This document shows positions 14,955 to 25,100 of a DNA stretch of 56,444 bases, one piece after another (position 1 is the stretch's first letter; each line of letters opens with the position of its first letter). Position numbers and translations under genes: made by a program. Origin of the DNA: Acidobacteriota bacterium (lineage in GTDB: Bacteria; Acidobacteriota; UBA6911). The stretch is taken from positions 1 to 56,444 of the forward strand of contig JAAYAM010000183.1 in assembly GCA_012719355.1 (NCBI GenBank), given 5' to 3'. The notes beneath the pieces were generated by a model that was not told the origin of the DNA, ran no database searches, and worked only from the letters and a program-made list of their open reading frames with translations.

Positions 14955-17363
14955 ATGAGTGTCATCGACAGGTCGACGTTTCCTTCCGGTGATTTGCCAT
15001 CGGCCTTTCCGGAGTGCCTCCCGATACCGCCGGAGGCCGAAGAAATTCTCTCGCTCATCCTCGAGCAGCTTGAAGGTTTTCCCAGTCCTCAAAGAGGCGC
15101 CCTTCTTCTTTCCCGCGATCCTTCGACGGACAGGTCGGAGCTGCTGCGCTATCTGGCGCGCCTCCTTGAAGATCCGGATTCGCCGCACTGGACACCTCTT
15201 CTCCGGCGTCTGAACATCAGCGGAGACATGCGTCCGAAGGGCCCGGTCCGAACCCTCTTCATCCAGGTTCCGTTGGATCCGTCGATAGATCTGAGAAGCT
15301 TCTTTCTGGAAAACCTGTGGCAGGAAATCCCGGCGGATCCCACTTCGAACGAAGATGTGCTGTTGAGCAGGATGCGGCACGTCTCATCGGTGCTTGTGCG
15401 GCAGTCGCTGGGGCTCGTCGTGCTCGAGAAGATCTCCGACCGGATCCGCGGCATCAATGATGCGGCAAGGGTGCAGCAGGAACTGCTCGTATACAGGCTC
15501 TTTTTCGAGGCGTTCTCGCGGAGCGGAATCCTTACGGTCTTCACAGGAGAAAAGGAACATCTGAATCCGGAACAGAGGCAGTATGGCCCGCTTGAAGGCG
15601 TCGATACGCTCGAGCGCTGCTATTCCTGGATCGACTGTAGCGCCCACCCGAGTCCGCTCAGAATGAATGCGTCGCGGCAGGAAGAGGAGTTTCAGGGACG
15701 GCTTCAGTTGCTCGTCTACGACTGGATTCACTCGCGCGTCCCGTCATGGAAACCTGAGCACAGCCCGATATATCAACACGCATCGCGGGCCCTGACAGCA
15801 ACGCTTCCGGAAGGAGACCGGTCGGCAGCCGGCCTGGTCTATTTCAAAAGCGTTTCCGATCCGTACTGGTGTGAAGAAGACATCACAGGTTTGAAGCTCA
15901 CAGCTCCTCCCTGGGTACTGATGATTCTGAGCCCCTGCGAGCGTGTGTACGAATTTCAGAAGAAGCTGAAGGAACTCGTATCACTCCTTCCGGTCCTGCT
16001 CGTCTGGAGGCCTGCCACGCCTTCCAAGACGGAACTCGACACGCTCCGCAGCCTGGTGCTGAGCCTGTCACACCACGGGATTGAGCGAGACGCTGCGGCG
16101 GAGGAGTGTATTGCCAGGATCCGCCTGATTCTCTTCGATCTCTATATCAAACGGGGTTCCCTGGTCGACTGCACTGGTAAGTATTCCATCGATCCCACCG
16201 TTAAAGGAAAAGGGATCGGCAAACAGCTCTCGGCACGCCTGTCAGAGTTGTCGCAGAAAAGGCCTCGCGGGTCACAGCCGGTCAAGTCTGAAAGGGCGGA
16301 GGAGAACCGGCTCTGCAGATGGGCGACCCTCTTGACGAACATCCATTGCGCAGACGAAAGCAGCATCGAGCGGACAGGAGAGGACACGCTGAAATGGCTG
16401 ATCCAGTCGGCACGCGAGGTCGCGGAGAGAATCGCTGATCTGCCGGAGGACTTCAGGACGACACGCTTCTGGGGGCATATGAAGAGCATCATTGCCCCGT
16501 TGAGCCTGTTCGACAGCGCTTCACCAGCCATGACTGCGGGAAAGCTGTCTTTCGCAACAGCGGTCGATCACCTGGGACGCACCTTCAGCTGGCAGCCGGA
16601 GAGGCTGACGAACTGGAAGAGCGGACTGGCAAACCTGCTCGATCTGCTGCAATGGCTCCCATCCTTCGTCCTTGCGAGGGAGTACGTCACCGGCGCCTTC
16701 CCCCTGGGAGAGGATTGCGACCGGGCGCGCGAGGCGCTGCTGAAACGGATAGAGAATCCACAGGAGTTGCTGCAGACCGGGGAGCGAGCCCGTTTCGACG
16801 AGGAATTCCGTCAGTTCAGAGAAGCATACGCAACTTCCTATATCAGGCTTCATGAAAACACGCTCCGAATGGTGAGCGTGCTCAAGAAGGATGAGTGCAG
16901 AATCGATTTCGCAGCCTTGCGCAATCTGGAGCTTCTTTCAAAGCTTCAGTATATGGACAGAAGTTATCTGAACAAGGTCAAGCTCCTGGCGAAATGGATA
17001 CAGCGAAACAATTGCGGCATGCCTGTACAGCAGATCCTTAAGCTCCAGCCGCGCTGCTACTGCAGCTTCAATCCCTGCGGCCCTCAGAAGCTCACCGGTT
17101 CGGCGGCCGGAATCAACCGGTTGATCAACGAGGGCATCGAGTGCCTGCGGGGAACGCTTCGCAGGAGCGAACACCTGATAATGCCGGAGTTCAGCGACAC
17201 GGACGTCGAGGATGAGGTTCTGCGGCAGGTCTCGTCGCTGCTTGGCGACGGTCCGCTGGTTCCTTTGGAGGAAAAATCCATCACCGCGATCCAGAGAATC
17301 ATCATGAAACACCCCGGCCGGTTCAGAAGACAGAGCCTGGCTGCGTCCTCAAATCGTATTTGA
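14955..17363 (+). CDS. Large orphan protein resembling a decayed DUF6079/BrxC-type ATPase
   Basis: 802 residues; no confident family. The first third has the layout of DUF6079/BrxC-PglY P-loop proteins: a strand, LLLSRDPSTDRSELLRYL where a Walker A loop would be, a strand TLFIQVPL, and LGLVVLEKIS where Walker B would be. The Walker lysine and glycines are absent (STDRSELL against GTGKSHLL), so ATP hydrolysis is unlikely. The C-terminal third carries FREAYATSYIRLHENT and a cysteine cluster (CYCSFNPCG), also reminiscent of DUF6079 proteins. No signal peptide or membrane segment is seen. I prefer the ATG at 14955, with AGGA upstream, over 14916. No defence genes adjoin it, so a host role is possible. 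The family link is by eye only. Confidence 0.5.
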   Translation: MSVIDRSTFPSGDLPSAFPECLPIPPEAEEILSLILEQLEGFPSPQRGALLLSRDPSTDRSELLRYLARLLEDPDSPHWTPLLRRLNISGDMRPKGPVRTLFIQVPLDPSIDLRSFFLENLWQEIPADPTSNEDVLLSRMRHVSSVLVRQSLGLVVLEKISDRIRGINDAARVQQELLVYRLFFEAFSRSGILTVFTGEKEHLNPEQRQYGPLEGVDTLERCYSWIDCSAHPSPLRMNASRQEEEFQGRLQLLVYDWIHSRVPSWKPEHSPIYQHASRALTATLPEGDRSAAGLVYFKSVSDPYWCEEDITGLKLTAPPWVLMILSPCERVYEFQKKLKELVSLLPVLLVWRPATPSKTELDTLRSLVLSLSHHGIERDAAAEECIARIRLILFDLYIKRGSLVDCTGKYSIDPTVKGKGIGKQLSARLSELSQKRPRGSQPVKSERAEENRLCRWATLLTNIHCADESSIERTGEDTLKWLIQSAREVAERIADLPEDFRTTRFWGHMKSIIAPLSLFDSASPAMTAGKLSFATAVDHLGRTFSWQPERLTNWKSGLANLLDLLQWLPSFVLAREYVTGAFPLGEDCDRAREALLKRIENPQELLQTGERARFDEEFRQFREAYATSYIRLHENTLRMVSVLKKDECRIDFAALRNLELLSKLQYMDRSYLNKVKLLAKWIQRNNCGMPVQQILKLQPRCYCSFNPCGPQKLTGSAAGINRLINEGIECLRGTLRRSEHLIMPEFSDTDVEDEVLRQVSSLLGDGPLVPLEEKSITAIQRIIMKHPGRFRRQSLAASSNRI

Positions 17364-18695
17364 GCGGCTCGCATCGATCCACCCGCGATAGTCTCCCCCG
17401 TATCCGGCACGTCTCTGAAGATACTCAATTTTGGACAACAGCTCCGATACCCGTTGACGAGACGGCGGGGGCTGCAGTGAAAGCCGCCCGACGACCGCTG
17501 CCATCTTCCGCCTGGTTTCATCGGCGGCACCGGCAAAGACCTCTTCGTATCCGCTTGCGGCACCGGCAAGATACTGCTCGATCATGTACTGCGATACTGT
17601 CCTCCCGTGCCTGCGGGACACGAGGATGTTCCCTTTCCCGGTAACGGCATTTCCGATGACGAAGACTCGGTCCGATCCCTCCAGTTCCCCCGTTCTTTCG
17701 TCCTTCACCACGTACCGTTCTCCACTCATTGCGACACCGGGTATGGGTTCGGGGATACTGCCGATGGAACTGATGACCATCTGTGCCGGGACAGCATCTG
17801 CTGTCGATTCCGACACTACCGCACGTCCGTTTTCAATCCTGGTATGCGCCATTTTCAATCCGGTCAAATGACCTTTCTCTGCCATGAACCCGACCGGCGC
17901 CCGGAGGCTTTCGAACTTGAAGAGGTATTTGTCGGCGAAATTGTTGAGAAGCTTCCGCCGCGTAGCCTGCGCCTGCGCCTCTTTTTCGGGCGAAGCGTTG
18001 TCGGGCATTTCAGCGAGAGGCATGTCCTCGACACGGCGCCTGTAGTAGAGTGTGCAGCCCTTCAAACCCAGATCTTCCAGGGTGAGATTCATCCCCGTAA
18101 GAACCTTGCGACAACCATTCCGTTCGAGATCGAGAAGACTCACACGCTCCCCTCTCTTTTCCAGAGCGCGGCAGACGGTTTCGAGCATCAGGATCTTAAC
18201 GACATCAAGTGAAGCCAGGCCGCCGCCCACGACAATCGCCTCATCTTCCGGAACGTAGCGGGGCCCGTTGTAGCCCGATTCGAGGTAGTGGTTGAACCAG
18301 TACACAAACGAGTTCTGGTATACGAACCCTTTCCCGAGATATTGGTCTATCCCGGCGAGAGGAAACGTCCGATCTCTCCAGGCGCCGTTTGCAAGGATTA
18401 TGGCGCTTGGGTTCCAGCTTCGTATTTCATCGAGAGTCAGATCGCTTCCGAGCCGCGTACGGGGAATGAAGTGCACGCGCGGGTGGGTAAGCTTTTCATC
18501 AATCCTTTTTTCTTCCTGCAGCCGCAGGTCAACATGCCAGCGAGGCAGACCGTCTTCGATCTTGCCGTAGGGACGATCATGCTGTTCCATCACTGCACAG
18601 GTTACACCGCGGCTTGCAAGCTGGAAGGCGGCTTCAGAGCCCGCTACAGCTCCTCCAACGATGAACACGACATGGTCCGACCGGGCATCAGTCAT
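17349..18695 (-). CDS. GltD-like FAD/NAD(P)-dependent oxidoreductase
   Basis: 448 residues with two dinucleotide-binding motifs: an N-terminal VFIVGGAVAGSEAAF for FAD and IVVGGGLASLDVVK near residue 160 for NAD(P). A late block, VFVIGNAVTGKGN, is the usual C-terminal FAD contact. Overall it resembles the small subunit of glutamate synthase and related NADPH:acceptor reductases but lacks their N-terminal 4Fe-4S domain. The tail (about 370-448) is variable. The start at 18695 is supported by AAAGGAG; the longer reading frame to 18797 has no support. Its last 15 bases overlap the convergent orphan gene. Partner and substrate are unknown; there is no gltA-type gene nearby. Confidence 0.8.
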   Translation of the reverse strand: MTDARSDHVVFIVGGAVAGSEAAFQLASRGVTCAVMEQHDRPYGKIEDGLPRWHVDLRLQEEKRIDEKLTHPRVHFIPRTRLGSDLTLDEIRSWNPSAIILANGAWRDRTFPLAGIDQYLGKGFVYQNSFVYWFNHYLESGYNGPRYVPEDEAIVVGGGLASLDVVKILMLETVCRALEKRGERVSLLDLERNGCRKVLTGMNLTLEDLGLKGCTLYYRRRVEDMPLAEMPDNASPEKEAQAQATRRKLLNNFADKYLFKFESLRAPVGFMAEKGHLTGLKMAHTRIENGRAVVSESTADAVPAQMVISSIGSIPEPIPGVAMSGERYVVKDERTGELEGSDRVFVIGNAVTGKGNILVSRRHGRTVSQYMIEQYLAGAASGYEEVFAGAADETRRKMAAVVGRLSLQPPPSRQRVSELLSKIEYLQRRAGYGGDYRGWIDASRSNTI

Positions 18696-18783
18696 GTCCA
18701 CACTCCTTTCTCTTCCTGAGTTTATGATTCGGCTTACGGTGGTGCAAGATCCCTGGGGGCGGGGCAGCCGCAATTGAATTCTG

Positions 18784-18789
18784 TATAAT
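18784..18789 (+). promoter_or_regulatory. Probable -10 box for the O-methyltransferase gene
   Basis: A perfect TATAAT stands 62 bases before the ATG at 18851. No matching -35 box is seen at 16-18 bases. GGGAG at about 18837-18841 is the ribosome binding site. Confidence 0.4.
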
Positions 18790-18850
18790 ATTTGCATGGA
18801 TATCGTTACCCTGAACTCTTAACACGGAAAATCCCTGGGAGACATGGACG

Positions 18851-19852
18851 ATGGCTATTAATGACGGAATCGATGCCGGAAAGATACTTGGTTTGGTGCA
18901 GGGCTTCATGGAGAGCAGAATCCTGCTTTCAGCAGCTGAGCTGAACATCTTCACCCTCCTGGAAACCGGGCCCATGACCGCCCCGGAAATTGCGCACAGG
19001 ATCGGAGGCGACCTCAGGGGGGTGGCCGCCCTGCTCGATGCCGTCGCGGCCATGGGATTATTGGAAAAAGAAGGGGGTCGTTACCGGAATGACAGCTCCA
19101 TTACCAGGCTGCTTTCCGAGAGTTCTCCGGAGTCCGTTCTCCCGATGGTTCTTCATATGGCCTCTCTCTGGACACGGTGGTCCCATCTTACCGAAATCGC
19201 CAGGAGGGGGGACGAGGCCAGACAGGAGTTTCACTTTACCCGCAATCCCGATGAATTGCGTGCCTTCATCGGAGCGATGCACGCAATAGGAGCTCCTTTG
19301 GCCAGAAAGATCGTTTCCGCCGTGAAGCCTGGAGAGGCGAAGGCCCTGCTCGACATTGGAGGCGGATCGGGGACATACACGATTGCGTTTCTGAATGCCG
19401 CGCCGCAGATGAAAGCGACGCTGTTCGATCTGCCGGAGGTCATCGAGATGGCCCGGGAGCGTCTCGAGAGTGAAGGGCTGCTCGACCGGGTGAGGCTCGT
19501 CTCGGGCAACTACAACGAAGACGAACTGCCCGGCGGACATGATCTCGTTCTGCTTTCCGCAATAATTCACTCGAACAGCCTCGATGAAAACCGGGAGCTC
19601 TACCGGAAGGCCTTCCGCGCGCTGAACCCGGGAGGCCGGATCCTGATCAGGGATCATGTCATGGATCCCGAAAGGATCCGCCCCGGAAGCGGTGCGATCT
19701 TCGCCGTCAACATGCTGGTGGGAACCTCCGGCGGCGGTTCATACACATACGAAGAGATCGCCGACGGCCTCTCCGGCGCAGGTTTTGACAAGACGAGGCT
19801 TCTCGTACAGGGGGACAACATGGACGCGGTTGTGGAGGCGTTCAAGCCCTGA
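18851..19852 (+). CDS. SAM-dependent O-methyltransferase (family 2, ASMT-like)
   Basis: 333 residues. An N-terminal winged-helix dimerisation domain (about 10-100, with ELNIFTLLETGPMTAPEIA) is followed by the Rossmann methyltransferase domain. The SAM loop is LLDIGGGSGTY near residue 170; ATLFDLPEVI and GGRILIRDHV are further family blocks. This is the arrangement of plant-type and bacterial family-2 O-methyltransferases such as acetylserotonin or hydroxyneurosporene methyltransferases. The usual catalytic histidine would sit in LLSAIIHSNS. The substrate is not predictable. The 3' end overlaps the convergent aminotransferase gene by 11 bases. Confidence 0.88.
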   Translation: MAINDGIDAGKILGLVQGFMESRILLSAAELNIFTLLETGPMTAPEIAHRIGGDLRGVAALLDAVAAMGLLEKEGGRYRNDSSITRLLSESSPESVLPMVLHMASLWTRWSHLTEIARRGDEARQEFHFTRNPDELRAFIGAMHAIGAPLARKIVSAVKPGEAKALLDIGGGSGTYTIAFLNAAPQMKATLFDLPEVIEMARERLESEGLLDRVRLVSGNYNEDELPGGHDLVLLSAIIHSNSLDENRELYRKAFRALNPGGRILIRDHVMDPERIRPGSGAIFAVNMLVGTSGGGSYTYEEIADGLSGAGFDKTRLLVQGDNMDAVVEAFKP

Positions 19853-21032
19853 CTCCCTTGACCCGGTCCCGGTAAAACGCCGCGATGGAATCGACGACGT
19901 AGCGCCGCTGAGCGTCGTCAAGCTCAGGATAGATCGGCAGCGCCAGCGTCTCCTTCGATGCGGCATGCGATTCCGGCAGATTTTCCGCGGCATAGCCGAG
20001 ATAACGGAAACATTCCTGCTCGTGCAGCGAGACGGGATAGTAGATTTCGGTGCCGATGCCCGCGTCTTTCAGCCACTGCTGGAGTTCGTCACGCTTCGCG
20101 CAACGAATCACATACTGATGAAAAATGTGGGACCGGTCCGGCAGAATCGAGGGGGGCGTGATGAAGGAAAGGAGGCCGGCCGCTTTGAAATCGTCATTGT
20201 ATCGCGCGGCGTTCTCACCGCGTGATTTCGACCATTGCGCCAGATGCGGCAGTTTCACCCTGAGAACCGCGGCCTGCAGCTCATCGAGCCTGCTGTTGTA
20301 TCCCACGATCGAATGGTAATACTTCGGATGCGATCCGTGAGTCCGCAGAAGCCTGACGCGTTCGGCTAGCCGGGAGTCGGAGGTGATGACCATCCCTCCG
20401 TCTCCTGCTCCGCCGAGGTTCTTTGAAGGGAAGAAGCTGAAACAGCCGAGATCTCCCAGGGCACCCGCGCATCTGCCTTTGTAAGTTGCACCGATCGCCT
20501 GACAGGCGTCTTCTACTACCGGGAGAGAAAAGCGGCGCGCAATCGCCAGTATCTCATCCATGTTCACGCACTGGCCGTAGAGGTGCACCGGCACAATAGC
20601 TTTCACAGTGGTGTCTGACGGTTTGTGAATTGTGCGCTGCGTCTTTTTGTCAAAGGCGCACTCGCGCTCAAAGAACGATGCAAGGCTTTCCGGATCCATC
20701 TCGAACCCAGCGCGTTCGATGTCGACGAACAGAGGCCTCGCTCCGAGATTCACGATCGTGCCGGCCGTGGCGAAAAACGTGAAAGGGACGGTCACGACCG
20801 AATCTCCCGGACCCACACCAAGCGCCTTCAGCGAAAGCAGCAGAGCATCGGTGCCTGAAGCAACCCCCACAGCATAAGGAGCATCACAGAGCTTCGCGAT
20901 CTCTCCTTCCAATGCGGCAACGTGCGTTCCCAGTACAAACCTCTGGCTTTCGAACACGGAATCGACTGCGGCACGGACTTCATCTTTTATCGTTGCGTAC
21001 TGAGCCTGCAAATCGAGCAGCGGCACCTTCAT
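19842..21032 (-). CDS. DegT/DnrJ/EryC1/StrS sugar aminotransferase
   Basis: 396-residue PLP-dependent aminotransferase acting on keto-sugar nucleotides. The Schiff-base lysine is K204 in FFPSKNLGG; D175 in VVEDACQAIG contacts the pyridine nitrogen; GVASGTDAL binds the phosphate. I chose the second of two close ATGs (21032), because GGAGGT abuts the first one and sits 6 bases before the second. The gene lies about 60 bases downstream of the UDP-glucuronate decarboxylase gene on the same strand. The pair likely makes an amino sugar nucleotide for surface polysaccharide, though the exact sugar cannot be stated. Confidence 0.92.
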   Translation of the reverse strand: MKVPLLDLQAQYATIKDEVRAAVDSVFESQRFVLGTHVAALEGEIAKLCDAPYAVGVASGTDALLLSLKALGVGPGDSVVTVPFTFFATAGTIVNLGARPLFVDIERAGFEMDPESLASFFERECAFDKKTQRTIHKPSDTTVKAIVPVHLYGQCVNMDEILAIARRFSLPVVEDACQAIGATYKGRCAGALGDLGCFSFFPSKNLGGAGDGGMVITSDSRLAERVRLLRTHGSHPKYYHSIVGYNSRLDELQAAVLRVKLPHLAQWSKSRGENAARYNDDFKAAGLLSFITPPSILPDRSHIFHQYVIRCAKRDELQQWLKDAGIGTEIYYPVSLHEQECFRYLGYAAENLPESHAASKETLALPIYPELDDAQRRYVVDSIAAFYRDRVKGVRA

Positions 21033-21091
21033 ACCCATACCTCCAGCTTATGAATCATGACATGCGAATCGCGGCAGCCGCGCGGCTTTCG

Positions 21092-22045
21092 CTATTTCGT
21101 TTTTTCGAGTCTTGACCGGAAATATTCGATCGTACGACTCAGCCCCTCTTCCAGATCAATAGTGGGGGACCAGCCAAGCAGTTGTTTGGCGCGGGTGATG
21201 TCGGGACGGCGCATCTTCGGATCATCCGCAGGAAGCGGCTTAAAAACAATTCTGCTGTGGGAACCGGTCAGCTTGACAATCTTCTCTGCGATTTCGATGA
21301 CCGTGACTTCGAAAGGATTGCCGATATTCACCGGAAGATGTACGTCTTCCGTTTCAGGCACCATCAGAAGCCTGACGATTCCTTCAATCTCGTCTTCAAC
21401 GTAGCAGAAACTCCGGGTCTGGTTTCCCGTCCCGTACACCGTCAGAGGTTCTCCCCGAAGCGCCTGAACGATGAAATTTGAAACCACCCGGCCGTCATCA
21501 GGCCGCATTCTCGGTCCATAGGTATTGAATATGCGGGCGATGCGGGTGTCTACCCCATGATACCTGTGGTAGGCCATGACCAGCGCTTCTGCAAACCTCT
21601 TCGCCTCATCGTAGACTCCACGGATCCCGATAGGATTTACGTTTCCCCAGTAAGTCTCCGGCTGGGGATTGACCAGCGGGTCGCCATATGTTTCGGAGGT
21701 GCTTGCCATGAGGAATCGAGCCTTCTGATGTTTTGCCAGCCCTATCGTCTTGTGAGTTCCAAGGGCGCCCACCTTCAGGGTCTGGATGGGAAGCTCGAGG
21801 TAGTCACGCGGACTGGCGGGAGAAGCAAAATGAAGTACAGCATCGACAGCCTGGCCGATGTATACGTATTCAGTGACGTCATGTTTGTAGAAGCGGAAGC
21901 GCTCGTGTCCGAGAAGATGAGATATGTTGTCCACGCTTCCCGTCAGAAGGTTGTCGAGGCAGATCACTTCGTGTTCCGATTTCAGCAGATAATCACAAAG
22001 ATGACTTCCAAGGAATCCCGCTCCACCCGTCACCACTATTCGCAT
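21092..22045 (-). CDS. UDP-glucuronate decarboxylase (UDP-xylose synthase)
   Basis: 317-residue extended short-chain dehydrogenase. The NAD loop [11 protein letters not shown] is at 6-16, and the catalytic YxxxK is Y145-K149 in GVYDEAKR. Blocks typical of UXS enzymes are [30 protein letters not shown] and [19 protein letters not shown]. The enzyme decarboxylates UDP-glucuronate to UDP-xylose through a 4-keto intermediate. The start at 22045 has GGAGGG 5 bases before it; longer forms are not supported. Together with the following aminotransferase it forms a nucleotide-sugar pair for cell-surface glycans. Confidence 0.93.
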   Translation of the reverse strand: MRIVVTGGAGFLGSHLCDYLLKSEHEVICLDNLLTGSVDNISHLLGHERFRFYKHDVTEYVYIGQAVDAVLHFASPASPRDYLELPIQTLKVGALGTHKTIGLAKHQKARFLMASTSETYGDPLVNPQPETYWGNVNPIGIRGVYDEAKRFAEALVMAYHRYHGVDTRIARIFNTYGPRMRPDDGRVVSNFIVQALRGEPLTVYGTGNQTRSFCYVEDEIEGIVRLLMVPETEDVHLPVNIGNPFEVTVIEIAEKIVKLTGSHSRIVFKPLPADDPKMRRPDITRAKQLLGWSPTIDLEEGLSRTIEYFRSRLEKTK

Positions 22046-22092
22046 CAGAACCCTCCGCGCAACGACAGAACCGCCTCTTGACAAAGAACGTC

Positions 22093-22098
22093 ATTATA
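22093..22098 (-). promoter_or_regulatory. Probable -10 box of the UDP-glucuronate decarboxylase gene
   Basis: TATAAT on the minus strand, about 50 bases before the start codon at 22045. The -35 region is weak, with GTCGAC at 15 bases spacing. Confidence 0.35.
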
Positions 22099-22144
22099 AT
22101 CGGGTTCGGCCTCGTCGACGCGGGATATTTCACAGCACGTCTGT

Positions 22145-25100
22145 CTATTTCCCTTTCGCAATGGCTTTGTAATACTCCTCCACCAGCTTCCGGTATCCGG
22201 CGGGAGCTTCATTGTCCTCGGCGAAAAAGTACTTGTCTTTTCGGTTGAGCTGTTCGAGATCGCGCGCAAGATCGAACTCGACTCTACGCATGTGATCGAT
22301 AGCCTTGCGGAGGCTCTCGATCTGGCCTGGATCTCCCGCATTCTGTGAATTGCCCGCTTTGCGCAGAGACTCGATTACCTTGTCCAGGTTCTGAACCTGG
22401 GTGGAATTGCGGTCCAGCAAACGCCGCAGTTCCTGTGCGTCTGCCGCGCGCTGCTGCAGTTCCCGGCTCAGCTGCCGCTCGTCTTCATTCCTGTGAGGAC
22501 CGAATCCTGACGGGGCTCCGGTCGCATTCCCTGACAGGCTCCGGACATCGGCGTCGCTGCCCGGCCGGCCGCGCTGTTCGGGCTCCCCTGCCGACCCGCG
22601 CTCCGTGTTCTGCTCCTGACCCTGACGCGCGTTGCCGCGGTTCATACGCTGCTGCATCGATTCGAGTCCTTCGGCGAGCTGCCTGGCCCTGTTGGCCGCA
22701 TCTTCCAGCTTCCCTTCTTTTCCCTGGGCAAGACTGCCCTGCGCAGACTGCAGCCTTCTGTTTACCTCCTCCAGTCCTTCCCGGATCGTGTTCTCATCTG
22801 CTTTCTGGCGTTCATAGTCGCCGCTTCGGATCTGCGCATTGCCGCCCTGGATGCGCTCGGGAAGCCGTTTGTCGCGAATGGCATCCGCGGCGCCGCCCAG
22901 CTCGCCTCCTGTTTCCTTTCGGCTGTTTCCCGCCTGACGGGAAAGATCCCTTGCCTGATTTTCCAGATTCCTCAGCCGGTCGGCCAGAAGAGACTTGCGT
23001 TCCATCAATTCCTCGCGCAACTCGCGGCCCGCCGCCTCCGATCCGGACTGTCCGCGTTCCCGTGCCAGCCTCTCAATTCCCTCTTCAATCCGCCCCTGTT
23101 CCTCCAGAATGCGTCCCGACTCCTCCGCCACCCGATCGAGTTCCTGGCGGAAATCCGTCTCCCGTCCGCGTTCAAGCCTGCGGGCAGCGTCTTCGATCTG
23201 CTGCAGTGCGCGCGTCCCCTGGGCACCGGCTTCGTTGTGATTCCCTTTCTGAGAGCCTTTGAGCGCCCTCTTCATCTCCTCGATTGCTTTCTCCAGCCGA
23301 TTGCCGGCTTCATTCAGTTGACGCGAGCTGCGCTGCCGGGAGAGCCGCTGCAACTGGCGCTGCAGCTCCTCGGCCTCCTGGAGAAGCTGTTGCTGATTCT
23401 GAGTTCCTCCGCCGCCGCCGGAGGAGGAAGGCGTCCCCTGCTGGGCCATCATGCGGTTACGTTCGTTGAGCTGCTGCTGCCGTCGGGCCAGTTCTTTCAA
23501 ACGTTCCAGGGCCTCATCGACCTTCTGGTCGCGCTCCCGCTGCTCTCCGCGCTGCACGGTCTCATACTGGTTCTTGAGCTTGTTCAGTTCCAGTTCGAAC
23601 AGGTCGGCAAGATCTTCGGCGTTTGCCTGGGAGCCGCTCCCCCCCTGGTTCTGTGAAGAAAATGAAACCTGGATATCGCGGAAGAGGCTTTCGGCGCGCA
23701 TCAGCTGCTGAAGAGCCTTCTGTTCAGAAGGCATCGCCTCCTCCGGTTTCCTGGCGCCAAGAGTCGCAGCGGCTGCACCCATTTCGACGACGGCTCCCTC
23801 GAGATACTCCGAAAGCTTCCGGAAAGTGTCGTCCACCTGCCCGGCTCCACGCCGTTGCAGTCTGTCGACCAGTCCCTGAGCCTGTCCCTGCAGGCGGCTC
23901 TGCACCAGCGCCAGCGCTTTCAACCCGTCCAGGAATTCCTTCTCGGGCATGCGCTTCTGTTCGCGAATCAGCCTGAATGTGGCTGCAATGATTTCCTTCT
24001 GCTGACGGCTCAGCGCTTCCTGGTTCTCCTCGTTCTGGCCTCCTCCGGGCATTCCTCCCTGCTCCTGTGTATAGTTCTGTTCGAAGGGACGCACCTGTAT
24101 GAAGTATATGTCGGAATTCGCGACACCCGGCCCGGTGACGTTGTTGTTGTCCGATGCTTTCGCGTAGTAGGAAATCAGATCTCCCGGCTCGAGACCGAAC
24201 TCCTCGAGGAAGAACGTGTGGGAACCTGATATTGACGTCTGGCCGGTCTTCCCACGGTGGAGGTTCACCCTTTTTTCTTCTCCCCCGTTCACGGAGTAGA
24301 AGAGTTCCAGCGTCCCCATCCCGATATCATCTTCGCCTTTGATTTCGGAGAATACTTCTTCAACGCTCGTCGCCCTCACGTCGCGCATCGGCCGCAGCAC
24401 CGTCACCTTCGGCGGCTCATCCTCGATCGCTTCGATCCGGTATTCAGGTGAACCGGGACGGTTTCTTCTGCGGTTGTCAGAGACCTGGACTACGTATGAG
24501 CCCGAACGCCGGAGCGGGATGGTGCCGGTGAAATCCTGCGCCCCCGCGCGCGTCAGATCGAGAGTGGATTTATCATCGAAAAGAAGACGTGCGGATTCCG
24601 CGGGCCGGCTGAGATGGATCCTCAAATCGACCTTTGTTCCTTTCAGCGCGGAAATGTCCCCTTCATCTTCAACCACCTGTGGAGCCATGCCCGTATATGG
24701 CGGGAAGTTGTACGTCAGATCTATCTTCTCCACCCGGGGGAGATCGATTACTTTGATCGATCCGGTGCGCGACCGGACGCCGCGCGCTCCCACGTAGTAA
24801 CGCAGGGACGATTTCAGGTCGACCAGGAGATAGCTGAATCCGCTGCCGCGCGGATCAGCTTCCATTTGAGATGAGTCCCACATTTCGGACGACTCAGGCC
24901 GGACATAGAGCCGGACATCGGGCGAATCAAACCCGATGAGTCTCGCTTCAACCTGCTGGTCTGAGCCTCTGGCAATCTCAATATCCGCGGGATAAATCTC
25001 AATCAGCATCGGCGCAATGCGCGATGCCTCGGTCCAGGGAACATAAAGCCGGCCGAACCCGTACGAGAAGAAAGACGGTCCCCAATTCAACAGTGCGAGC

